From NCBI GenBank assembly GCA_020205615.1, contig CM035162.1, positions 36,260,464-36,324,463 of the forward strand: a DNA stretch of 64,000 nucleotides. The letters are read 5' to 3'. Positions 10,401 to 21,300 of this stretch are shown here, one piece after another (positions within the stretch are counted from its first letter, which is position 1; each line of letters starts with the position of its first letter). Origin of the DNA: Panax quinquefolius (lineage: Eukaryota > Streptophyta > Magnoliopsida > Apiales > Araliaceae). Below the pieces are notes generated by a model. It ran no database searches. It worked only from the letters and a program-made list of their open reading frames with translations, and was not told the DNA's origin. The position numbers and the translations under genes were made by a program.

Positions 10401-13400
10401 TACCGAAACAAATTACGGTGTGGTCTCAATTGATGGAAATGAATGTGAAAAACTCTCCTACAACATGGGTAAAACCGCTCCTCCTGCTGTGTCAGAGATA
10501 TGAAAAATGGTATGCTGAAAATCAGAAGTTGAAACGCTGGCTTCTGATGTCTATGTCTCCCGACATCATGAAGCCGCTATCTTTGTATACCCACTGCCCG
10601 TGAAATATGGAATATTGTTTCCAAAGTTTTTTATGATGGTAACGATGAGATACATGTCTATTCTCTGCATCAAAAAGCCTTCTCAGCCAAACAAGGTGCC
10701 CAATCACTCTCAGTATATTATGTGGAGTTAATATAAATCTTTCAGGAACTCAATCATCGTGACAAAGTGGTCATGAAGGACCCTAATGATGTTATAGCAT
10801 ACCGACAGTCTATTGAGCGAGCCCGAGTACACATATTTCTTGCTAGATTGAATAAAAGTTTTGATCAACTTCGACAAGAAATTTTACGTCACGAACCTCT
10901 TCTAAGTCTGGAAGAGTGCTATTCCTTAGTCTGTTGTGAGGCCATACGATCTACTACTTTGAATGAGGACATTGAGAAACCTAAAGCTTCCACTATAAGA
11001 CGTCACACGATTGGCCCAACGCCACTAATATGAAAAAATTCCAACAATTCAGACAAACCTACATACAAATGCACTCACTGCAATCAAACAGGCCCTTCCA
11101 AAAGTCGCTACTTTGAACTTATTGGATATCCAGATTGGTGGGACCCAACACGACATCGAAATTCCAAGCGGCCATCTAATGCAGCAGTTGTTCAAACAAA
11201 AGGAAGATGATGCCACTCCAAAGTCATCAACTTTGGTAACCACTACAAACACTGGAGGTAAGGCCTTCACCACATCTACACCTATTTTGAATAGTGCATG
11301 GATAATTGATTCTGATCATATGACATTTGATGTTAGACAAATCTTAAACCTTAATCCATCCTCCCAAAATTGTCTCCATGGCCAACAGTAATACCACCCT
11401 GGTTATTGCGGAAGGATCGTCACATCACTAATACTTTACATCTTGATCCTGTGTTAATCGTTCCTTCTTTAGATTATAACCTTTTGTCCGTCTCTCAATT
11501 CACTACTACCTTATTTTGTGTTGTTATTTTTTGGCCTATTCATTGAGTGTTTAAGGACATTCAGACTCGGCAAACGATTGGTTATGGTGTTAAAAGAGGA
11601 AAGCTGTATTACTTGGAGTCATAAACTTCCAACAGATTACGACAAGCTTTGGCGGTGGAGAGTATTGGTTCATTAAAGAAGATAGTTGAGATCTGGCTCT
11701 GGCATCGACGTTTGGTACATGCCTCATTTGGTTATTTAAAAAAGTTGTTTCCTAGTTTGTTTACAAATTTGGATATTTCTATTTTCAAATGTAATGTGTG
11801 TGAACTTGCAAAAAGCCATCGTGCTCCATTTCCTTTGATTTTAAATAAAAGTCTTGTTCCCTTTATGGTTATTCACTCTGATGTTTGGGGACCATCCAAA
11901 GTTCACACATTGGGGGGGGTCACATTGGTTTGTTACCTTTATTGATGATTGTATTCGAATGACTTGGTTGTGTTTGATGAAATCCAAATCAGAAGTTAAC
12001 TTGTTTCAGAAGTTCTATAACACCATGTGTACACAGTACAATGCCCGAATACAAGTATTACGAAGTGATAATGGCGGGTAATACAATAGTCTCTCCCAAT
12101 TGATACACCAAACCAATTGTTGTTCAAAGATATTTCTTATATAAACCTCAATTGTCATCCAGAAGATATCCATTACAACATCTCACGCTTGAGGTATTCC
12201 AAAACCTACATGAGTGTAAATGAACCGAGTCGAGCCGAGTATTTTGTTGTTTAAATTTAGTTCACAAAATTTATCGAGTATTAAATAAGGTTTGATTGAG
12301 GCTCGTTTAGCTACCAAGTCGAGCACAATCTCGAATCGAGCCCGAGCAGTTTGAACTTTTCAAACGAATATGATCCGAGTATCAATAGAAAATTGCAATT
12401 TGAAAAGGTTCGCGTAATTTATCAAATTTTAAAATTTGCTCATATTTGAATCATTTATATTTCAAATCGAAGTGGAATCGAACTTTTAGTCGAGCATGTA
12501 CGAATCGAGTAGGTACGAATCGAGCCCAAACCGTTTGCTCATTTTACAGTCTTATTTATACCCAACAGTGTGCAGAAAGCCTTAATTGATCTAAGATGGA
12601 AAGTCGCGATGAATGAAGAGATGGCCTTCTTACAAAAAAAACCAAACTTGAGAGCTCGTTGACCGTCCCACAGGAAAAAACCTAGTTAGGTGCCGATGGA
12701 TCTTTACGGTGAAATGCGAAGCTGATGGTACAATTGAATGTTTTAAGGCAATATTTGTGGCAAAAGGATACACCCAGACTTATGGAATTGACTGCACTAA
12801 AAAATTTGCCCCTGTAGCCAAAATCAACACAGTCTGGGTCTTGTTATCCTTAGCTGTAAATTTTGATTGGTCGTTACAACATCTTGATGTAAAGAACGCA
12901 TTCTATGAACTATCTAAAGAAGTCTACATGGATATCCCACCAAGGTGTATGGTAACAGAAAAACAAAATCAGAAGGTGTGCAGGTTGAAGAAATCACCAA
13001 ATCCATGACAACCTTTGATTACAAATAAAGTAATTCAGATTACACATTGTTTTTAAAGAAGTGACATGGGAAAATTAATGCACTCATTGTATATGTAGAT
13101 GACATAATCGTCATAGGAAACGATCCAGAAGAAATGAAAATTTTGCAAGAGCACTTGTCCAAGGATTTTGAAATGAAAGACTTAAGCCCTTTAAAATACT
13201 TTCTGAAAATTGAAGTATCTTGTTCGACTAAAGGAATCTTCCTATCTCAAAGAAAATATGCCTTAGATCTACTACATGAAACTGGTATGTCAGATTGCCA
13301 AACAGACACAGGAATGGAAGAGGGTCTGAAGTTATGTATTGAGACAAGCCAAGTACCGGTGGACAGGGGGAGATACCAGAGACTCGTTGCACACAAGACC

Positions 13401-14525
13401 AGATCTCACCTATGCTCTAAGTATCGTTAGTCATTTCATGCATAATCCTGGTGAGCAACACATAAATGCAGTCATGCGCATTTCGAGGTATCTAAAATCT
13501 GCTCCGGAAAAGGAAATTCTATTCTCTAAAAACACAAACAAGCACAATACGAGGTATATACAAATGTTGATTGGGCCGGAGCAGTTCACAATAGGCGGTC
13601 AACTTCGGGATACTTTACCTTTGTAAGTGGGAACCTTGCTACATGGAGAAGCAAGAAGCATAATGTTGTTGCAAGATCTAGTGCAGAAGCTGAGTACAGA
13701 GGAATTGAATTAGGAATTTGTGAAGCACTATGGTTGAAATTTATCTTACAGGACTTAGGCTACTCCCCAAAGCAGCCAATTCAGCTATACTGTGACAACA
13801 AAGCAGCATGTGATATAGCCCATAATCCAGTTCAACATGTCGAGGTAGATAGGTTCTTCATTAAGGAGAAACTAGATTAAAAGGATGTGGAACTACAAAA
13901 GGTTCGGTCAGAAGATCAGTTAGCTGATATCCTTACCAAAGGAGTATCCAATCGGGTACTCTCAAAGTTCTTGGACAAGTTGAACATGTGACATCTATGC
14001 ACCAACTTGAGAGGAGTGTTGAGATTGTCAAACGATTTTGTAAATATTGTCAATTAATTGTATTGCCTTCTATATTAGAAGATTTCTAGGTGTGTATATA
14101 TCATAGGAATTGTATAGGCAGATTTCTAGGAGCTAATTGGGATTCTGATTTAGAACTCTAGTCCTATAAATATACACTGTATTTGATCAGTCAAGATACA
14201 ATAAATAAAAACAAAATTGTTTATAGTCATCCTTGTTTACAACCTAAATACCCAAAAATGAATTCAAAAAGAAACCAACATTAGGGTTTATACGGAAATC
14301 CAAAGTAAGTGTGAAATTCAGAACAAGCTAAAACTAAACATATTTATTCACAGCTCTTACAGCTAATATGAGGTTAGGCATGTTGCCGTCCCTAGCTATG
14401 ACTTGAAGCCTCGAAACGGCGTCTTCATTGCCAACAATATCGGATACTTTACTGGGTCTGAACTTCTCAACCCACGGAATTTCGTAGCCATGGCTGGTCG
14501 TTGTTGAAGAAGAAGATGATGCCAT
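7469..14525 (-). CDS. RFC2: Replication factor C subunit 2 (small clamp-loader ATPase), 7 exons
   Basis: The RFC complex loads the sliding clamp PCNA onto primed DNA in the nucleus; this is one of its small AAA+ subunits. Exons on the minus strand: 14525-14361, 9317-9211, 9140-9039, 8784-8589, 8063-7935, 7852-7658, 7579-7469. All junctions are GT-AG, phases agree and they give 334 aa, the usual length. Visible motifs: N-terminal [20 protein letters not shown]; Walker [10 protein letters not shown] at the start of exon 2; NASDDRG; Walker B ILDEAD at the end of exon 3; sensor 1 FALACNTS; the SRC motif [12 protein letters not shown]; and a C-terminal helical collar ending [16 protein letters not shown]. 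Intron 1 (9318-14360, 5.0 kb) holds a copia element in the opposite orientation. The gene is divergent from the RING gene and probably shares its promoter region. No disabling change is seen. Confidence 0.95.
10025..10235 (+). repeat. 5' LTR of the intronic copia element
   Basis: tgtttagattgtc...ccttgtttaca; 211 bp, with a TATA-like tcctataaatataca near its 3' third. Confidence 0.9.
10255..11180 (+). pseudogene. copia gag with broken zinc knuckle
   Basis: Pieces in different frames: 10255-10503, 10767-11033 ([37 protein letters not shown]) and a zinc-knuckle segment at about 11073-11150. The knuckle CTHCNQTG...GYPDWWDP keeps the first two Cys, but the positions usually held by His and the last Cys read Pro and Tyr. 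Several stops and frameshifts separate the pieces. Confidence 0.8.
11280..12080 (+). pseudogene. copia protease remnant and integrase N-terminal half
   Basis: At 11299-11330 the protease region reads [11 protein letters not shown], where the family has an Asp-Ser-Gly-Ala motif; the Gly-Ala-Thr part is deleted. 11649-11945 gives the GAG-pre-integrase zinc motif ([28 protein letters not shown]). The integrase core follows in the next frame ([28 protein letters not shown]). The third acidic residue and the rest of the core are absent, and a stop follows DNGG. Confidence 0.82.
12212..12553. mobile_element. Small inverted-repeat DNA element nested in the copia element
   Basis: The stretch has a different texture, full of 'cgagccgag' and 'tcgagc' words. 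Its ends are imperfect inverted repeats: gagtgtaaatgaaccgag on the left, and gtttgctcattttacagtc (reverse complement gactgtaaaatgagcaaac) on the right. It lies between the truncated integrase and the RT. I cannot define a TSD. Confidence 0.55.
12555..14000 (+). pseudogene. copia reverse transcriptase and RNase H
   Basis: RT begins near [17 protein letters not shown] and continues with [17 protein letters not shown] (about 12692), [19 protein letters not shown] and, after a frameshift and a small deletion, [11 protein letters not shown] with the catalytic YVDD intact (about 13092-13104). RNase H follows: [18 protein letters not shown], then [29 protein letters not shown]. At least four frameshifts or stops, including a stop after IKEKLD, make it non-functional. 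Confidence 0.87.
14017..14241 (+). repeat. 3' LTR of the intronic copia element
   Basis: tgttgagattgtc...ccttgtttaca; 225 bp, differing from the 5' LTR by several substitutions and small insertions (for example 'gattctgattta'). Confidence 0.9.
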
Positions 14526-14672
14526 TTCCGATCTCGATTCGAATGGAAAACCCTTGCTAAAACCTTTTTTCTGAAGACTTCAATTTGGAGGGAAATAACC
14601 CTTCTAGCTGTCTTTTCCTCTTTATCGATCGTATTACTGTGTTTTTTTAATCAATTATTTTTATAATTATAT

Positions 14673-15168
14673 ATTCCTTCCATCCCATGAGTCATAATAT
14701 TTGTTCCATTTCAAAAACCATTTATTTTTAACGAAAAAGTATCTACTAATATTAATATAATACTTTCTTCCCATCAAAATTAGAGTTTTTTTTGAAAGAG
14801 AAATTAGAGTTATCTATATTAATAAGATATAATCTATTTTAAATTTAGGTAAGAAAATATAAGTACATTTTAAATTCATTTTAATTAATTTGGATGGGGT
14901 TATGAGAAGAGGAAGATACGAGAGAAAATGAAAATGAGATTATTGAAACGGGGGACAGAGGCACGCATAATTATTTGAAGTCAAACAATTATATATTAAA
15001 TTTTAAAATTATTATGACTCATAAAAATTTAAAATAAAATAAATTTTATAATTAATAATTTATATTATATACTATATAATTATAATATTTGTATAAATTA
15101 AAATTAAATAAATTCACTAATTTAATTTGAAAAATCAAAATTTATGTTTTATTTTTGAACGGAGAGAG
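14673..15168. mobile_element. Stowaway-like MITE, possibly two nested, in the divergent promoter
   Basis: Left end ttccttccatcccatgagtcataa and right end ttgaacggagagag are flanked by TA on both sides and resemble the CTCCCTCCGT ends of Stowaway-like elements. An inner pair of inverted words (catgagtcataatattt near 14684 and ttattatgactcataaa near 15008) suggests a second, nested or rearranged copy. The interior is very AT-rich. Confidence 0.55.
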
Positions 15169-15325
15169 TATACTCACATTGCATACTACCACTACAGACA
15201 AAACCCACTCCTTAATCTCTGAATCATCGCAAATAATTATACTTACCTCCTTCATTATCCTTTTTACATCATCATTTCTATTTTCAAATTTGCACTTTAC
15301 TCAATTTCTCTCTCTATATCTATAT

Positions 15326-15337
15326 ATGCTGGATTAG
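15326..15337 (+). promoter_or_regulatory. Minimal upstream ORF (M-L-D-stop)
   Basis: An ATG followed by two codons and TAG lies 41 bases before the RING start codon at 15379. It can affect initiation only if the transcript starts upstream of it, which the sequence alone does not show. Confidence 0.4.
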
Positions 15338-15378
15338 GATTTCTTGTTCCAAATTCCAATCGATTCTCCTCACAAAAA

Positions 15379-18300
15379 ATGTTAGCATCAAGCTCATCAA
15401 ATTACACCGGCAACGCGATGCCGTTACTGAATTCCGGTGAAGATGAGCTCGCCCACCGCTCTCTCCGGCGACAGAGCTTGCGCGAGGCCTCCCGATTCCT
15501 CCGCAGAGCCAGCGGCCGTCGGATGTTGAGGGAGCCGTCGATGATGGTCAGGGAAACCGCCGCCCAGCAGCTGGAAGAGCGGCAGAGCGACTGGGCGTAT
15601 TCCAAACCTGTAGTGATTCTCGATTTGATGTGGAATCTCGTTTTTGTTACGGTGGCAGTGATGGTTTTGTATTTGAGCAGGAAGGAGTCGCCGCCGACGC
15701 CGCTGCGTCTGTGGATTGTGGGGTATGCGCTGCAATGTGTGATGCATATGGTCTGTGTGTGCCTTGAGTATAGGCGACGGTGCCAGCGGCGACAGGAGGT
15801 CGCGGAATCTGAAGATGGTTCTGGATTGCGAGGCGATGCCATTCGGTATGTTACGTTGGCTCAATTAACTGATGGGGGTACTAGGTATGGTAGTTAAAGC
15901 TTTTAAGGTATAACTGAATTATAATAAACTTGCTGTTATGGTTGAAAAAGTTCTAAATATTGTAGATTATTGCCTATTTATCAATAAGTTTTGTGTCTTG
16001 GATAGCATTTCAAAATTAGTGGCACTTGTTAAAGTCTGTATACTTGATTTTTTTTTAATAGTTGTTTATTAGTTCTGTTAACGCCAAGATCTTCTCCAAC
16101 GTCCCAATCACGTAAGACGCCCTGATCCTGCACAGTAAACACGATAAACACCACAAGCTTGACGGCTGGACCGCCGGGGGATAGCTCAGGCGTGAGAGTC
16201 AGTATACGTGTTCACAAGGTTAACAATGGAGGATGTAATGTCTAGTGTCTTGAGAGAGATAATAATTCTCAGTTGTGTGTATATGTGAATATGAATGTGA
16301 ACGTACCTGTTTGTGAAGACTTGGTTGATAGGTGATACTCTCTTTGCCCGGTTTACCGTGCCACCCACTACCTCTGACACAGCCCCCGTGATCTGATGGT
16401 TCCTGCCGGGTGTGTACAATTCACCCACTACTTCTGACCTCTGTTTTCTACTGCCGGCCGTCACAGGATCCCATCCACATTAATGCATGGCAATAATAGC
16501 AGTCAACCATCATGCTTTTTCATCATTACAAGTCAAAATAATAGATATTAAAAGATCTAATGGGTTAGCCCCATGAACTGACCCGGTTTCAATTGGATTT
16601 AATATAAGTGATATGATGACTAGGCCCAATGACTTTCAAGGTTCAATAATGAAGGTCCAATAGATTAATTAAATAACTAAGCCCAATTTACTCGGCCCAA
16701 AGAGGGGAAGTATCATGACCCAACATTGCCCCCTAGTTTTTTGTTGAACAGAATGTTTAATAGAAAACTATAAATGGTCCATGATATTAGAATTTACTAA
16801 AGGCCTATAACAGGAAGTAATTGAGACATACCCAATTTGGTCCATAAGATGAGATAGGGGAAGGCTGAATGTCCAGAGAAGGCTGAATGTCCAGAGTAAA
16901 AGGCCCAGTCAATAAAGGATTGAAATTGAAAAAGATGGTCTAAAAACCGGAAATCCAACCGAGAAGCCCAGTCTGATAAAATATCTAAGGATTGATCCGG
17001 ACGCTTCCCATTCGAATTCTCATCATTGCTAGAAATTAAATGTGCCGCCTTCGTAACTCGTGTAACCGTCAGCATAAAAGGTGAACTTTACCTATTTTGA
17101 CAGTTTTACCTGCCAGTTTGAACTTTGAATCTTTGAGCTTTCTTCTCCTTCCCAGAACTTCCTTCTCTGTTTTACGAAATCTCAACAATGGTGACTGTGA
17201 ACTCTAACCAGAATTCTCCCCTTCGCGTGACTCCCGTTAACGCCGTTTCCCCCAATCCAAACCCTAATCAAGAAGGTTCGAGTTCAAATCCCCAGTCCAC
17301 AGCAACCATGGGGAAGAATTCGCCCTCGATACCTTCTCTGTCACCTACTGACTTCTTTAAGGATGGGGAACAGTTTCCTCATGCCAATACCCCCTCGTTA
17401 TTACGGAAGTCGAGATACGTATCCTTCTGACTTCATTATCGATTCCTGGATCACGACGTAACAAGGGCTCCTGCTCTCGAAGAACGCATTGTACCATCGA
17501 CCGGGATGGTTGGGTCGCTTATGCCGATTACTTTTCTCGAAAAGGGAATTCGCCTTCCCCTCCACGCCTTCGTCGTTACCCTCCTAGGGTTTATAGGAGT
17601 GGGATTTGCCCAGTTGGTCCCTAATTCCTATATCCACATTCTGGCGTTCATTGCCTTCTGTCACGAACTAGGGATTCCTCCCTCTGTCGACATCTTCTTC
17701 ACCCTCTTCTCAGCCGGTAGATCCCGAGAACGAGGTTTCAAAATGTTGAGCAAACAGTCTCCTCGACCCAACACCAGATTTGAGAAGAGATCCCTGATGG
17801 ATACCCCTTCAAGCAACAAGGGTTGGCACGAAAAATGGTTTTTTGTTACGGGACCCGAAATCTCTTCTCTTCCAGATTGGACTATCTCTGATCGGATCTC
17901 TGCTGACTTTGGAGATATCCCCGAAGAGCGTGTGAAGGAAATGGCAGATTTTTTGAAGAAGATTCCTCCGAAGGAATGGAGTTTTGCACTTCTGACTAAG
18001 CAAGCCTGGTTATATGACCATAAATGTAAGTTTCTAACAACTTTGTAACACAGTTTTTTGAGATATTTAAGTGATATGGGTTCTGATACATGGTTATTTG
18101 CAGTGTCTCTGATTAAACCAACTTCTTCGAAAGTAAAAGAATTGGAAGACTTTTTGGCAGGGAAGATTACGGATGCAAGTGAAGAGCCTCCGACTGAAGA
18201 ATCTTCCCGAGCTGATCCCCCCGTCACCGATCCACCAACTGTTTCTCCTCAGAATGACGAACCACAAACTGATGAACCAATCATTCTTGAAGAATCTCTC

Positions 18301-21300
18301 AGACCTCGTCGAAGGAAGAGAGCCGCCAAAAAATCCAAATCCACCCAGCCGGAAACAAATCCTGAAAGTGATCCGGAAACTATTCTCGAAGCAATTCCAC
18401 AAGCAACCCCTTCATCCAACCCTAGCTCTGCACCTTCCGAATCTGCCCTAATTAAGAGAAACCTACTTGACATACCTCTCCATGATCGGGCGAAGGTTCT
18501 CCGTGCTAAAAAGATAAGGACAAAGATTACCCCTTTGACTGCCGATGAGCTCCGAGTTCCATCGTCTTCGGCTGACATTCCCCCAATAGTCCCAACTGAA
18601 ATTCAAGTGTCTGATGATGAACTGGTCGGATCTGTCCCCATCTTATCTCGAAAAAGGAAACATCCATCAAATAGCTATCCAGGTTCATCCTCGGCTCCCT
18701 CACCAGTCCACGAACCTAATCCTGTTCGATCTCCCTCTCCGGAAAATATATATACGGATCCGCCACGAACTTGCGATCAGCCTGTGCCTTCTCCTCCAAG
18801 ACAGTCAACCTCTGAATTTCAGCATGATGCTATGGCCTCTCCAACCATGTGGCCTCGATTTAATGCCAACTTTCCTTTTCAACTGTTTGACGCTTTCGTC
18901 CGTGAGACCGATGACCATCGGTTTGGGAACAATTCGAACGGGGACTTGCTTATCGGGTAATGAGCTATCTCTCACGAAGGTAAATGGTTCTCTCTTTAAT
19001 TTTCGTATTTATCTTCATACTTATACAGTTGAAACTGATCAAAATGATGCTGGACATGCGTAGGCGAATGCTGTGTTCGGACGTCTGAGTCCAAGGTCTA
19101 TTGAAGCTGAATCCGAAGAAGAGGCGATGAGGAAGGAGAACGACATCCTGAAGTTTGCTCTGGCTCGGGAAAGGACTCAACGTGAGAGCGTTCTTCACAC
19201 GAATGAGGGTCTTCGGAAAGAGTTGGCCCAAGCCAAAGGAGATGTGAAGACATCCAATGAAGAGCTGAAGTCAACTAAAGCACAGTATGAGGAGATCGTC
19301 AAGATGAACGTTGATTTGGTTCAGAGGAGTGAAATAAGGATGGACAAGATCAAAGAGTTAAAGGTTGATGCTAAGATCTTGACTAAAACGATCCAGAAGC
19401 TAGAGCTAGCAGAAACTCGTCATCTGAATAAGCGCCAAAAGCTTGAAGAAGAAATCCGAGAACTCAAGGCTCTTCGGGACCTTGGGCCTCCTCTAACTGA
19501 TGACCTTCGCAAACAGATCTGTGAAGAGTATCGGAACTCGGATGAGATTAACGGAGAGATCATGAAAATATATTCGAAAGCTATGAGCTCAGGAGTCGTG
19601 GCGCGAGGAGAAGTTGATTACAAATTAACGTGGATCCATCCTTGCTTTCGACTCTTGATGATGGCGAGGATGATGCTCAAAGTGAATGTTCTTGTTTTCC
19701 TGAGTTTTATTTAAGAATGTTTGTGAAAATTTCTATTTATTTTGGAAATTGTTTAAGGATTTTGTTTTAAAAACTTTTATCGGGACTTCTATTGCTTCCG
19801 AAATTATGTTAGAATTTATGTTTTTGCCTGATGTGTTTGTCAAAATGAATGAATAGCTCGAATGGTTCAAATTTCAACTTTCTACGCTAACTTCGCATGA
19901 TATGCTTTTCGTTTCTTGTCGATAATTCATACCAAAGGTCTTGAATGAACCGAAGCTTAGATTGTGAACTAGTTAAGGCATATAACAGTTAAGAATAAAA
20001 TGAAGTGAACTGAATTTAATGGATAGAATTTAATGAACTGAATTGAATGAACTGAACTCAACACTTGAACAAAATAAAGTAATGTACACTTATCGTTTTC
20101 GAAATGTGAGATCGGTCATGTGTCAGATGAATTCGGCTGATCCTCTTTGTACCATCGGAATTTTGTTTACCACTCGGGATGAAACAATTATATATAGGAA
20201 CCGAGATATAAGGATCACGGAATTTGTCTACCACACTGGGTCACAAATTCATAGGAACACTCCTGATAATAAGACTGCCATCGAATGGCCAGCAAGTCCG
20301 ACCATACCTCCTTACTCCAGTGCATTTTGTTTACCACTCGTGGTAAATCAAAATTAAGAGGATCATGGAATTTGTCTACCAAGCAAGGTATAACAAATTC
20401 ATAGGAACACTCCTGCCGAAGAGGCTACCATCGAATGGTCAGCGAGTCCACCCCGTCCTCCTTGCTTCGGTGAACTATTGATTTACCGCCCTCGGTAAAA
20501 GCAATATAAAGGAACATAGGATTTGTCTACCACGCTGGGCAACAAATAAATGGGCTACCATCGAATGGCCAGCGAGTCCGACCATACCTCCTTACACCAT
20601 TGTGAACTTAGGACAGATAAGAAGAGGATCAATTGTAAAAAAGTGAACTTTTATAGATGGTGAACAATCATATACATGCTTCTTCGTAAACCGACTCGAT
20701 ATCTCATCGGAAATATTTTCAAGCACGCTGCGTGCCAAGTGTTCTTGATCTCGGATCCATCTAATGCTTTTAAACGATAAATCCTGGGTTTTGGTACTTG
20801 ATCACCTCATACTGATTTCTTCCCAGTTCGGCATTAACTTTCCTGTGTTTTTAAGGCGTGGGCGCTTGGCTTCTCGAGGATCGAAGTCTCCTACTTCGAA
20901 TCTGCAGTTGGACCCCTTTGTTGTAATGCTTGGCTACTCTTCGTTGATAAGCAGCCAATTTGAGCAAAGCTACCTCTCTGACTTTTTCTAGCAGATCCAG
21001 GTTGGCCTTTAGTCCTTCGTCATTGTAGATCTCTTTGAATTGACTGACCCGAAGACTTGGAGATCCGATTTCGACTGGGACTAAGGCATCAGTACCATAG
21101 GCCAATCGAAAAGGTGAATCCCCTGTGGTGGTCCTCGGTGTAGTCCGGTAAGCCCACGATCTGACGAAAGCGATTCTTCCGCCATTTTCCTTTAGCTTCA
21201 TCCAGTCTGCACTTGATCCCGTTCAGCAACGTCCTATTGGTCATCTCGACTTGCCCATTCGACTGTGGATAAGCCACCGAAGTCTTCTTGTGCTGAACCC

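Larger units (their letters stand above)
10025..14241 (+). mobile_element. Ty1/copia retrotransposon in RFC2 intron 1, decayed, TSD ACCTA
   Basis: LTRs at 10025-10235 and 14017-14241 flank a copia-order interior: gag, zinc knuckle, protease, integrase, RT, RNase H. The 5 bp accta sits at 10020-10024 and 14242-14246. The PBS tggtaccagagcc at 10236 matches initiator tRNA-Met usage. A purine tract (gagaggag) precedes the 3' LTR. At 4.2 kb it is shorter than an intact copia. The integrase C-terminal half is missing and a small DNA element sits in the gap. It runs antisense to RFC2. Confidence 0.93.
14526..15378. promoter_or_regulatory. Shared divergent promoter region of RFC2 and the RING gene
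   Basis: 853 bp separate the two start codons, so both 5'UTRs and promoters must lie here. About 500 bp of it is MITE-like (14673-15168). That leaves roughly 150 bp next to RFC2 and 210 bp next to the RING gene as older promoter DNA. The RING side is pyrimidine-rich with a tctatatctatatatg stretch at about 15313-15328. No specific factor site is claimed. Confidence 0.6.

Noticed and set aside
15402..15864. Two 146-codon minus-strand ORFs
   Set aside because: They are GC-rich shadows of RING exon 1 on the opposite strand, without any recognisable domain.
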